NCBI GenBank assembly: GCA_019843655.1
Contig: JACDQD010000102.1
Coordinates: forward strand, 5,713,501-5,777,500
DNA: 64,000 nucleotides
Reading direction: 5' to 3'
DNA from: Lethocerus indicus
Taxonomy: Eukaryota; Arthropoda; Insecta; Hemiptera; Belostomatidae
In this document: in pieces, positions 42,201 to 54,012 of the stretch
How positions within the stretch are numbered: the first letter of the stretch is position 1
Layout of the letters: every line of letters begins with the position of its first letter
Position numbers and translations under genes: made by a program
Notes under the pieces: generated by a model
Databases searched by the model: none
Seen by the model: the letters and a program-made list of their open reading frames with translations, nothing else
Told to the model about the DNA's origin: nothing

Positions 42201-45200
42201 TCCACTTGCCCGGGCGGGTATACGCAAACAAGCGGCGACCTCTCGCCGCGGCCTTCCCGCCGCCCTCAAATATTTACATGCTGATGTCTCAGTCGGCCGC
42301 AGCTCGGAGACAGACTTAAAAGGATTAGACATTTAACATAATCAGTTTGCTCCGGGACTCCACGAATTTCACCGGCTACCAATTAGCACTGGGTTCCGAT
42401 GCAAATTTTAAAGCGCCCATTTGAGAGAAACTAAATCTAGGCGGGATGTAGACTAAAGTCAACAACACAACAATCATCCATCATAACCAACCTTAAAGAG
42501 AAAACTTATTTTGCTGAACATGTACTGGCTTAAAACAAATGAAAATATCTGTCCCGATATTATTATTGATGAACCTTAATTTTTGTTGAAAAACCTTCCT
42601 TGTTTTCCTGTTGACGCCTTCCTCAAATTACTATCTATATTATACTATATTTACTATGTAATTATACTATATTTACTATAATTACTGTCTATATTATACT
42701 ATTGGACTGTTGAACAAATAATAGCTCATTTGGCCTTCGATTAAAGCCGGTTACCGGTTAGAAATGGTGACACAGCGAAGACACTCTCTGCCATAGTGGC
42801 CTGTAATTCATAGTTTGGTCTGGATTAGTTGGCAAACAATTGGCGACTGATCAAACGGCCTAATCAAAGCCGAATTATCTGTCCTCCCCCTACACATTGT
42901 GAGGGGACGCGACCCCCCTTGTTACCACCTAATTGGTTCCCAATCTCTGCTAACACCGGTTACAAGCCCTGATATTCCTCTCTGCCCCACGCCTTAACAT
43001 ACTAGTACCCTAATAATTGACTGAAAAAATAATATAATTTTATTATATCACCCCGCCATAAATAAAATCCGTTCTATTTGTTCCTTATTATTATTCTCAC
43101 TATAATTTCCTCCGGCGTAATGGATGCAAAATTTGACATTCGAAGAATAAACGCGTTTACACACATAAATCATTTCCTTTGTACTGGAAAGGGAAAATAA
43201 TGAAGTGCACGACTGGAAAACGGGTCAACCGCTTGAAACAAAGCCAGTTTGATGTCACCATCCGTCATTAACGAGGCGTGGCCAATATGCGGGTCTGTCC
43301 GCAGATTTTTTTCTGCACAATTATATCAACACGGCGCGGATAAAAGAATTTATTTTTCTGTAAAGTCACTCAGTTATATTCCGGTCTCTCACGTTTATCA
43401 AATGCTCGTGTCTCACATCGAAAAAATTATTGACATCTCTCTTCCAACTCAATGAATCCGATAACCTCGTCGTACCTGGGAAAGCATTTAGATAACAGAA
43501 ATGAATAAAATCTAGAAAAAGTGGTAGATCGAGTATTTCTGGAATTGAAAATTAGAATTGATCACTGGAGGAGTTTGTATAACTTAATATTCATTAGAAT
43601 TCACTTCTTTGGGTTTCTCTCAATACTTACGGCGAGATGCCCCTATATAATGAGTGTGGGATCATGAAAATTTGCATGGCTCATTAATTTTTAAATTATT
43701 TATATTTTGATTAATTCTTATACGGGTTGTAGTTAGGGGTAACCTAAAGACTCCCTTAGTTATGTTTCCTAATATTATACTCTTTCCGCATGCTTTACCG
43801 AATTAATTGGTTCTACGAAATACAAGGTAAATATAGGCGCCCACATTCGTCTATTGTTGCAGTAGGCCGTAGTGTCGAACACGGTTATTTCGCTAGCGGA
43901 AACGTTCAATAGGGCGGGAAGTTGTGAACGTGACTGTTATCCGACGACTGGCTGGCTGTGCGGGGGCGTGACTCCACATGCCATAAGACATGCCGTTCTC
44001 CGCCCCTCTCTCCGAAAATTCTTAGCTTCCAGGAAGTTCTCTGGCCAATTCGCGGCGCAACTCTCGAATTGTTCCCCGAAACTGGGTGAACAGCCATTGA
44101 TTTTACTTTCGAAGAAGTTATATCGATCACGAATGTGACTGGGATTGCGCTGTAGAGTTTCCTCCATTACTATCTGAGACCAATGGAACTTGTACAAAAT
44201 TGTTAAGAAATAACAATAATTAGTCTATTTTACTGTTTTTCTGTTTTCTTTCACAAAATTATAAGCGATTTTTGTTAACTCATTTAACTAACATTATTAA
44301 ATCCAACTATCGGAATGAATCCAATAATGATAGATAATAAACTGATCAATGTCACGCTGAGTGAATTTGCATTATTATCGAACATAGTTTTCACGCTGAG
44401 GACCCACCATTGTCAACTTTAGTAGGAATCAATTTCCCCTTCTCATTTGGCGACGGGTACGGCAGTCGCTGAGAATCGAGCCGTATTACAGAATATAAAA
44501 TTAATTTTTGCGAAAAGATAAAGATAAAATTATTGACGATGAAAGAAATAATCTATAGCGTCTGTATTTACCTAGTTATATGAACCGATACCGAGGTAAA
44601 AAAAATAAATAAAAATAAACTCCAAGTTGCCCTCGCCGTCGCCCTGAAGCCCTCTATTTGGGCTCGGTGCCCCGTAAAAGTTTTCGGAAAGTGCTGATGC
44701 GTCCTGATTGGTTTATCTCCGAGGAGGGTTTGGGGACGAGTGGGCTTTGGCATCATATCGGCTGGCTGTCAGTGTACCCAACCCTCACCCCCTTCCCCCG
44801 CCCCCGTCTAATAGAACCGGCGACAAGCCCGGTCTAAAACGTCGTCTAGAAAAGCCCTTTCTATCGCAACAAAGGAACGCAACGCCCCCGTCACTTAAAC
44901 GACTTTTCGCCTCCGAAACTTCAGTCCGTAATACGATTGTATTGTTTCGTTGACGTTACGAAATTTCGAATCGAAAAGTAGTGGAGGCAATTTAAGAAAT
45001 CACAGTGCAACTCGTATCGAATGAGGTGCTGGATAGTGCAATGGAAAAACGCCTGGAAATAAAAGAACATCCTGGAAATCGAATTTATATTTACTTCTTA
45101 TCGCTCCAATTTCACTTCAGGATGAAACCGAAAATTACCAGACCCCGCTTGCACTTTTTAATACCGTCGACAATTTGTCTGACCGCGATCTCGCTGGATT

Positions 45201-48200
45201 AAGCGCGAATATTTTAATTGGGGATAAAGAATAAAGTCCGAACTGCGGCGAGGCGCCCTCTGTAGCTAAGCCGTATGCCGGATGCTCGGGCTTGGCTGAA
45301 CGGAATGTAAGGCGAGTTAATCAGAAGCGACCGTTTCGCTAACAAGCGGGTCCGAATTAGCGCCCTGTTGACTTATGATAATCGAGCCGTGGAGACAGCC
45401 ACTACTTCAAATATTGAAACATTCGCTGAAACCGAGTCCCGAGCCCTCATCTAGAACTCCCACAAAGTGGCGAATATATTAATTTAAGATGATTATTGAG
45501 GCCTTAACCAGGGTATTACCGTTGCCATCGCCAGTTGACCGATTTCAGTTAAATGATAATGGACGCATCCTAGCTCTACCACTGTAATGCTACTGTAGCC
45601 CACAAGACTGGTAAAAAATATCGATTATATAGTACATTAGTATTTTTAAGGATTAAACCTGTCTAATTTAATAATTACATATTTGTCTTATTAATCAGTT
45701 TTTCACTAGCATAAAAATCCGAGATTAATATATTCTCTAATTACTATACCTAGACTTAAAAAGGTTTGCAATATTTATTTGAATGGAAAATATCAACATT
45801 TTAAACAATAATTTTACGAGCGAGACGAATCGCCCATGTTTGTTTCACAAATTAAGTCATCCACCCTGATACGAGCGAAGCCGAATAAATGAATGTTTGG
45901 CTGGCGGTGTTGGCCCGGTATTTCGGTCTTTGTCAATATCAATGGGGGCGCTGTTTGATTGCAAATGCAGCAAATCACAGTTTTGAAACTACATCGAGTA
46001 TATCGTGATTACCAAGGGAATTCATTTTTAAATGTAAAATGGTAAAATAGGGTTGTACTTTTTAGTGTACTGTATATTTATTTAGTACACCAGTACATAA
46101 CACTCATTAATGCTAACAACTTAGTACTTGGCGGGAACTGTTACAATTCTTTACTGTACGAAATGTATACCTGATATATAATGTATCTGTATTTATACGT
46201 GGATCATTATATGAGCATATGACAGCACTTGTATTTTCTCTCGTACGGTAAAAGATAAGCGTATCCGAATATCTAATTCCATTTTATCCCGCAGGGAAAT
46301 ATATCGAAAGGTTACCCAATTCATATTTAATCGTTGGGCCGAAAGTAGGAGTGGGCCCTGCTATGGGAGACGTGCATACAGCGGACTTTTGAATCAGGGG
46401 CAATCTGCCAACTCGGGGAGGTTTATTTGCCGCCTAATTTCCTCGTCCTTTGAGTTCTTCCCTTTTCGAAGTATGTTTGAATTGCCCTCCTGGATACGGG
46501 AACTTGTCAAGGGACTCACCCCCCGCCCCTTCCAACCATCATCCTTTATTTGTTCGGCCTGAATCCTTCGTCTGTGCGAGTCAACAATCTACTTTGTAGT
46601 TTATTTATCCAATAGAATTGAAAAGACCCAATGAGCGCAGCGACTTGGGCCGAGGGGATAAAATTATTTAATTAAACGGGGGCATCTTTATCCAGAGGTT
46701 CGGGCTTAAAATCTACAAAATTGAATGATGTGATTTTCTATGAAAGTTCATACCGTATTAACTGTTCCAATAATTAGGCCTTTTAAACGACAATATCCAT
46801 CTATTTTAGTATCCTCGCGTTAATTCTTGAATTAACTTTGTTCCATTATGGTTGCCTACTAGGGAAGGAAAAAATGCACTGTCTCTGTAGGAATTTTCAG
46901 CCGTTTCCGGGTCATTTTTTCTGGGAATCAATATTGGGAGAGAAGGTTTTAATTATGCGTTTAACTAACGGGGGAGCTCCGTCTAAATAGGGAAAGGTCA
47001 GTATCGCCAACCGACAACATGAGCGGTCGAGGCGGAAGGGAGGGCGATGCATCACTGTCGGTATAAAATCCGACCGTTTCTAATTTTTCGCGTCGTGCTT
47101 CGTGACGGAGCGTGGTTCGTGAAGCGGGGACAAAATTAATTTTACCCGTCTCCCGTGTGGAACGGCCCGCGGAAAATAACGCCGCCGAACCTAGATACCC
47201 ACCAACTGCAAAGTTAACGACAATATGTAACGAAATATCTATTAATTAGTGAAATTTAGGACGGTGTGAGACGAAGAGGAATGGCGGGAATAGCTCTGAA
47301 TAATGCGCAGAACTGGTTTTACACCATTCGATCCACGTTGCGGGGTTTTCCGCTTCTGAGCCGTAGAGGGCTGCTCAAATTTCCGAGACATCTGGAGTAA
47401 AGGGATTGGTCTCGCCTATGATAGCGGATATGCCAGGTTTCGGAGTATCAACACTCTTGGATATTTACCGATCCAAAGCCCCGAAAAAATTATGCGTAAA
47501 ATAAATACGCTATTTTCAGTGCAATCCACGACTGAGGATCCGGATCGACAGACTGAGAACACTGGTAGACAGTGTTTAAGCCGGTTTAATTTTAAATTAA
47601 ATAATTCAAAACTTCAGTCTGGCTGGTTCTAAAATACGATATTGCATCTGACGGCTACAATGGATTTAGGATAGTGCAGTGCAGGGTTAGTTTTTCCCGG
47701 GGCTTTAATTGAAAAACGAAAGGGAAGGAGTTCCTTCGTCTGTTCGAACCGTGACGCAAACACATTCATTTAACTCTTTGGCCGAGAAGAGGGAGGAAAT
47801 GGCGGTGTTTTCGGTTTCGGTGTTGTGAAGGGGAACGGCATCGCTCCGGCCGACAATTGCCCGCGGGGCTCACACAACGCCACCTGCCCTTTAACGCCGC
47901 GATTCGTACGCTTCCACCGGCCCTACCCGGTAAAAACCGCCTACCCATTCAGAATACGCTTGCCGAGAGTGTTTGTGACTCTCTCTTTCGCGCCGCTCCT
48001 GAATACGGCCGCTGAATAAACTGACTCGCAGCGCGGCCGTATACAAAAGCTCTGCAGCAGGTTTCGTGGAAGAAAGAATTTCCTACTTGAAATTATCAAG
48101 TCACCAACACAGCGCACTTAGTTAAAATTGAACTGAATTAGTGGACTATTGTCACACCTTTTCCATTTTCTGGGGGCATTGTCTTTCGATCTTTCGGTCT

Positions 48201-51180
48201 ACTGGATAAGAGAGACTCGGTTTCTACGCCACCAATTCTTTAAACATTAACGTGGCAATGGTTTTCCAACGGAACTCATTAAGCAGCTCACGATTTCAGG
48301 CTTTAAGGTCACGTACCTTTCACTGTTGACAAGCGTAGGTTCTACAAAGCAATCAATCGAACTGATTGCAATTATCGCGTTTTAAAAACAAAGGTCTCCT
48401 GTTTCCTTTTTTCGGTTTAGTCACCGGTCAAACAGTTTTATTAGAAAGGAGGGGTTTATATTCGCCTCAAAATATTATTCGTTAAATCAATTTGTCACGG
48501 TGTCCGGCTGAAATAATGGGGCCGGGAGATGCGGCTACTAACCCGACTTTCCCCCTTCCACCCGTAGGTGTACGGCGGGTTTTTTTTTAATCCCGTTCCG
48601 TCCCCGGTCGAATTATTCTTGAAATCGTGATGAGAGGGCATTGAGAGCCGACGGCGACCCCCATACAAAATTCAAAAGGGACACTCAAACGACCGAATTG
48701 GATCATTTGTCGTCTACGTGATGACTTCGTGGTTTCTTTGAGGGTCCTCAACCCCTCCGCTCTGCCGTTTCCCAATTTCCCTCCTTTTTTTTTTAAATAT
48801 TGAATCGCAATATTAGATTTTTATTTAGGTCAACGATATACTCCCGGAACGGCGATTTCTCGCTTGTCGTTCTGAAACAGGAGTTCGAGAAAATTACGGT
48901 AAAATAATTTCCTACCCGACCGGAGAATATATTATGCTGAATCCAAAAACGACCATAATATAAATAGAATATAAGGCTAAGAAATACCTGGGTAATTTCT
49001 TGTTGCCGATGTCGTTGCTAGGTAAAAACAGACTAGGTTTCGCCATCCGACGTTTCGACAGTGATCGATAAGTCCTGAAATAGAGCCAAAAAACTCCGGT
49101 TTTGAAGCCGGCGAGCTTGGGATACATTAATCTGGCCAACTCGGGCTAAAATACCATTCATTCTTCTCAGGTGGTCCCCGCCTCCGCTCCGTTTTTGTTT
49201 GCACTAATCCAGGCTGTTTGAGTTTAAGCCGCTCGCACTTATGCAAAAGGGCTCCCGGGGGGGGGACTCTTCCCATTGTTTTTTTCGCTAAGCCCTAACC
49301 TCTCCCCTCCACCCCGACTTTTATACAGGTTTTTTTACAGCTTGAAAAAGTTTGGGCCGAAGAAAAATACAAAAAAGAAATCATTTTACATAGTCGAAAC
49401 GGAAATCGTAAAACGAAAAAGATAAAAAAGGTAGATCGGCCGAAATTTATGGATTGCGCCCCCTCTAATGTTGGAATAAAAAAACACTACGAGAAATCAG
49501 AACCAGGGGGAAAATATAGGTGTTTATATGACGTAAAGGCAATATTTATTCCAATTTTTGATGTGCTCATATGTATCAGGTTATTCGGGTTATATTTTGA
49601 TTTATTTTGATGTGGTTCAGATTTAACTGGCTTCTCCTGGTATAAGATGAAGTTTGTTTAATCTCCATAAAAATTACTGTTTTCGTTGTTATCTGAAGAA
49701 ATTTGAGACATTATATAGAAAATTAAATGAACTAGTCTGTTAATAAAATTCTTATTCCGCTGAAATAAATTCATAAGTTATAAACAAAGCCTTATTTTTA
49801 ATGACAGCTATTAAAATCCTGGCCTGACGTTTCATTGTCGGTTTCATTTACCGGAATTCCGTGCTTATTTTTCCATAACAAATTTGCATATCGGTCAATC
49901 TTACAGTTCTGACAAAGAGAAAAGGCGGGCGTTGGTCGGTCTAGCCATGGGGTCACTTCATTTTAAACCATTAAATACCTAACGAGTTAGGCCGATTTTT
50001 CTGGCTTCGTGCCGCAAACTGTTCCGATAGGTTCATAATTTTTTTTTGCATAAATTTAAAGAAATATGATTGCATAAGAAAATGAACAGGAAGGTAAAAT
50101 ATGGGGAAACTTTGAAAAATGAAAAACCATTTGAAGTCCTAAGGATAATTACACTTAATAATACACATAGAAGACTTACTTTACTCCCTCATTATTTCAA
50201 TTTGGATTGAATAGGTCAATATACATTCGACTGCATGATTATTGGTATTATTCCTAAACTTTCAAGGTTAGATTGTAAACTGAGGAAATAATGATGACAC
50301 ATATGTTCTATTTGTAATTTAAAAGAAGTATTTTTAAAATGTAATACACTTTTTGGCGTCGCGTTATTGACTGAAGTAGAGGTTTTAATTAATTTTTGGG
50401 TATAATTCATTTTTCGTTTCATTCTGAGCATAAACGATATATGTGTCATCACATACGTGTGTAGCTTTTAAATGTTGTACAAATGATATAATATGTAGTG
50501 CCATTTTCTTTCACCTTTAGCTCACAATCTGACCTGAGGTTAAAGGACAAATGAAATGCGGAATCAAGCCGAACGACTCAATTCAGTACGATAAAACCTT
50601 TCGGATAGCGTTCCGCCGCTAGACTACATAAAAATAAATAGCTTAGCCGCAAAACCCTTGGGCTTGGAATTTCGGCGTTTGCAAGATGGAAAATTCTTTA
50701 CGCCCGTAATTCTCCACGGAAGTACGGGGGTCCGCTCATTAGGCAGGAATTTGAGTCGCCCGCTATTACCCGTCGTCCGCTGAATTTATTCCGGCCCGGT
50801 TTAATTCCTTCACTTAAAACTGGAGAGACTGTACTAAAAACGACGACGGGGGCCAATGGAGATTTTAAACACCGAATTTATGCGACGTTTTTATAATTAG
50901 AACGCGTGCCTCCCAGGATAATTAATTGACAGGTCGAAGCCGTTCTATTGCTTCGGTGTCAATTAGACAGTGAATAATTGGATTGGCTGTACGTAGAACT
51001 GAAATAGGCGATTTGCCGAAATTATTAGGGTTTAACATCACCGCGAGGTATTAAATTGAATTTGTACACGAAGATATAAATGCACGAAGAAATACATTTT
51101 ATTACGCGTTTTCAAGAAAAATTCGGTCCGCCAACAAACTCGGAGTAATAGCCCAAGGGTTTATATTCCGAAGCTATCAT
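39300..51180. other. Gene desert with small AT repeats and CpG islets
   Basis: No gene was recognised. Content seen: CTTTAATAAAGG twice, 18 bp apart (40785-40796 and 40803-40814); interleaved AT repeats at 42634-42702 (TATACTATATTTACTA twice, TCTATATTATACTAT twice); CpG-rich islets near 41990-42350, 46900-47200, 47690-48060 and 50690-50850; TATAAAA at 47062-47068 without a matching initiator. Frames up to 88 codons here have no family motif. Confidence 0.4.
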
Positions 51181-51200
51181 TTGTTCTGTATTTGCTCAAA

Positions 51201-51202
<2 letters not shown>

Positions 51203-51263
<61 letters not shown>
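51203..51263. repeat. (AT)n microsatellite
   Basis: About 30 perfect AT units. The Ile/Tyr-repeat minus ORF across it (51161-51457) is an artefact. Confidence 0.95.
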
Positions 51264-51265
<2 letters not shown>

Positions 51266-51269
51266 CTTT

Positions 51270-53630
51270 GGAGGCCGGAATAGAATTGAAGGGGCCGTTA
51301 AAAGATCTGACGGGCCCTTGGCTCGTCTCGTATAAAGGTCGTTACGCGTAGCCGTTAACAGGTCAGCCATGAATGTCATATCCCTGTAAAAGGCCACTGT
51401 CAACCCATTAAACCGATAAACGGACTGTTGCTCTTCGGCGAGGAATGTTATTTCCAAAGCGCCCTACCGGGAAGCCGTTCGCCCCGACCGCACGTTCCAT
51501 CGATCGTTGAACCAACATTAAGGTGCCGTTAGACCCTTATTATGTGCATTAGGTCATGGCCAATGTACCTACAAATATTGATGGGATATAGATTGAAAAT
51601 ATTAATCAATTGAAAATAATTTCAAACCGAAGTAGATATACTGTCCACTCTCCTTTGTTTGGCCCAAATAATTGGGTTAGTCTTTTCCTTATTATCGGAG
51701 CAATTCAATTATAGTACTATATTGATTCCTCCGGAACTATCAATCTATTAGAACATAGTCAATGACTTTCAGATTAATTTAGGACAGAAATAATTTAGTT
51801 AGCTTGGACAGAATTTTTACACAATGCCTTTGGCTTTAGTAGCACAGCTATCGGTGTCGTAACAATCGGAGATTTGGGAAAGGATGGCAGTTGAGGAGCG
51901 GAGGATAGCCTTATACGGTGTAATCAATGGCCCGTATAATTCTGAGCGCTGGCCATCGAGCCGTTATGAGTTAATGGGGTCCAATTAATTAAACAGGCCA
52001 CTTCTTGCCCGCCAATTTCATCTTCATCGCAGGGCCCTTGGCCGAAATTAACTTCGTTAAGTGGGATCGGGTCGATAGTTATCCCAATACCAGTGTATAG
52101 TGTTTCGCAATACCAAAAGGCCACTAAAGTTTCTCTTTTCATCTATTTCAGTTAAAAAATGTTTAGACAGTGAGGCCCGACGTAAAACCTTCCCCCTTAA
52201 TTAGGAGGAAATCAGTTTTGAAATAAGTAGAAAATAATTTATATATTATTATCTGTTGTATATTTCGCTGAAAGGAAATGAAATCTTGCACAATTTCTGG
52301 TTGATTTACAATTTAATGGAAAAGATCTTAACCGTTCCCATGGGAAAATTTTATCAGACATACATACATTTGTCTACATTGAAAAATGGGGAATGTATAA
52401 TCGAGGATTTGTATCGAGAATTCATTTATCGGCGTACACTTATAAGCTATTCTACCTGGGTAAATCCCCGGGCGTATCGATTAGGGGCGGAAATTTATTA
52501 CAGGGCCCAGAAATACACACAGGGAGGAAAAATGATAACGACCCCAAGTTTAGATCCCTCGAACGGTATTGTGTATGTTGCCGCCGTATTAAACAGTTCG
52601 CTGTGCAGATTTCCTTCCCGAATTTTCGCGGCGAAATTCCGGTAATTACCTCGGGTAATTCCTTTCTTCCGCCCGCAACGTTTAACAGGCCGAACACCGC
52701 AGTCACGATATTATATCGGACAATAATAAAAACGAAAATCCTTTTTCTTGTCGAGAACAATAAAGGCGATTCCAACCCTGTTCGCAGGTCAGAAAACATA
52801 AAATGCAAATGCATCTTTAATTGCGCTCCCTAAAATGTAGGAAGATTCAAATCTCACCTAAACTCAAATTAATTCTATGTATCTATCATTTTATGTTATA
52901 GTTGAAATATCTACGTGTTTCTGACAGAGTAGCAACGGCAATAAAGAAATATGTAATGTCTACTGTTGTTGGGTACCAATCGGATATTATGCCAAAAAAT
53001 TACGAGCGTGGGTGCAACATTATTTACATTCAGAGATGTAGTGGTTCAATGCGGTGTGTGTTAGAAGTCTCTGTTTATTTCAATGAAACAGTTGATTGTA
53101 CGATAAGAAAACGTTTCAAAAAATTATTATATTTTTTAAAATGCAAAATATCTTCATTGATAATCTTTGAGCATCTTAAACTGAAAATTATTTTTACTGC
53201 CGCCGTAATTTACAATTGAAAACGAATAAGATACGATCGCATATTAATGAAGAAAGACATCGAAAATAATTCATCCGATCCGAGTTTTATCTGAATATAA
53301 TTCTAACTTCCGTTCTCATTAATCCACTTTCGAACTCTACCCCCGGATTCGTTCTATTCATCGGGGATAGGGAAGAGGGGAATCTCAGAGAAGATTTATC
53401 GTTTAATTAATTTATCTTCAGGGAATTCCAGCCCGGGATAAGTTGGTCCCGAGAGACGGACACGGTATCGGAAGTAAGTCTCCAATCCCTGCAATTTAAA
53501 CTCTGCACGGGCTGGGATAAGTTAGAGTCGTATCCGGCCTCCCCGGTACAATTGTCGATAGTATTTCCTTAGTAGTTACTGAAAAATGTGTTTACGTTCT
53601 CGCCAGTGCTACAATTTGTCTCATATATAG
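51270..53630. other. Gene desert with GC-richer islets
   Basis: Islets lie near 51270-51560 and 52440-52720. Three overlapping frames of 120-146 codons (52256-52833, both strands) cover the second islet. They share no recognisable domain, and open frames on both strands at once point to composition rather than coding. GGGATAAGTT occurs twice, at 53435-53444 and 53514-53521 (last bases GTT), within similar GC-rich surroundings 79 bp apart; each contains a GATA core. Confidence 0.4.
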
Positions 53631-53637
53631 ATATCTA

Positions 53638-54010
53638 TTGGGCTGGCAATGAAATTATTGCGGATTTTTCCCATCAGCGTTTTATTATGAGGTGTCAATA
53701 TATCGAGCGCTTTTTGGTAGCCAAACGTGGTTTTCAACGCTTCTCCGCTATCTCTGGGCTCACAGTACGCCGACCGGTATCGATTATCGACTTTATTTGG
53801 GCGTCATAGACTTCCAACGGAGGACCAGAGCGTTCTAGTGACGACCTCGTCTCTTAGTGAAAAATGACCCGAACGAAATTCAGCAAACCAGTTTTCAAGC
53901 TGACGTTATTTTAAGGCTTCATCACAGTACAGTAAGATGTAAACCCTGCGTAGAAATATAAATGACGTTACCTATCGGTGAAATACGCAATGATTTAGTT
54001 GCCATCCCGG
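53638..54010 (-). mobile_element. Internally deleted mariner element, 373 bp
   Basis: The left end TTGGGCTGGCAATGAAAT, then ATTGCGGATTT, and the right end read in reverse (GGGATGGCAACTAAATC, then ATTGCG) are mariner-type inverted repeats. TA flanks both sides (53636-53637 and 54011-54012). The first two bases of the right end have mutated (CC instead of TT). The element reads on the minus strand and keeps a piece of transposase. Its 5' interior matches the MITE at 23173 as far as TTTACATCTT, so the two belong to one family in opposite orientation. Most of the roughly 1.3-kb autonomous sequence is missing. Confidence 0.85.
53837..53923 (-). pseudogene. Mariner transposase N-terminal fragment
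   Basis: Read on the minus strand from 53923: DEALK, a stop, RQLENWFAEFRSGHFSLRDE. The WFAEFRSG block (53867-53890) followed by F.L.DE is the hallmark of the second helix-turn-helix region of mariner transposases. DEAL(K)..RQ..NWFA.FRSG is typical of the mellifera-type branch as I recall it. After RDE similarity fades, with further stops. The sequence before DEAL is too short (57 bases to the terminal repeat) to hold the usual N-terminus, and the DDE/D catalytic domain is gone. It is non-functional. Confidence 0.85.
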
Positions 54011-54012
54011 TA

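Noticed and set aside
43640..43680. Minus-strand CACACTCATTA resembling the 3' part of miR-279
   Set aside because: The seed end does not match, and no long complementary arm lies at pre-miRNA distance.
47062..47068. TATAAAA as a possible TATA box
   Set aside because: There is no initiator about 30 bases downstream and no transcript features follow.
52256..52833. Overlapping frames of 120-146 codons on both strands
   Set aside because: Simultaneous open frames on both strands with no recognisable domain indicate a stop-poor GC islet, not genes.
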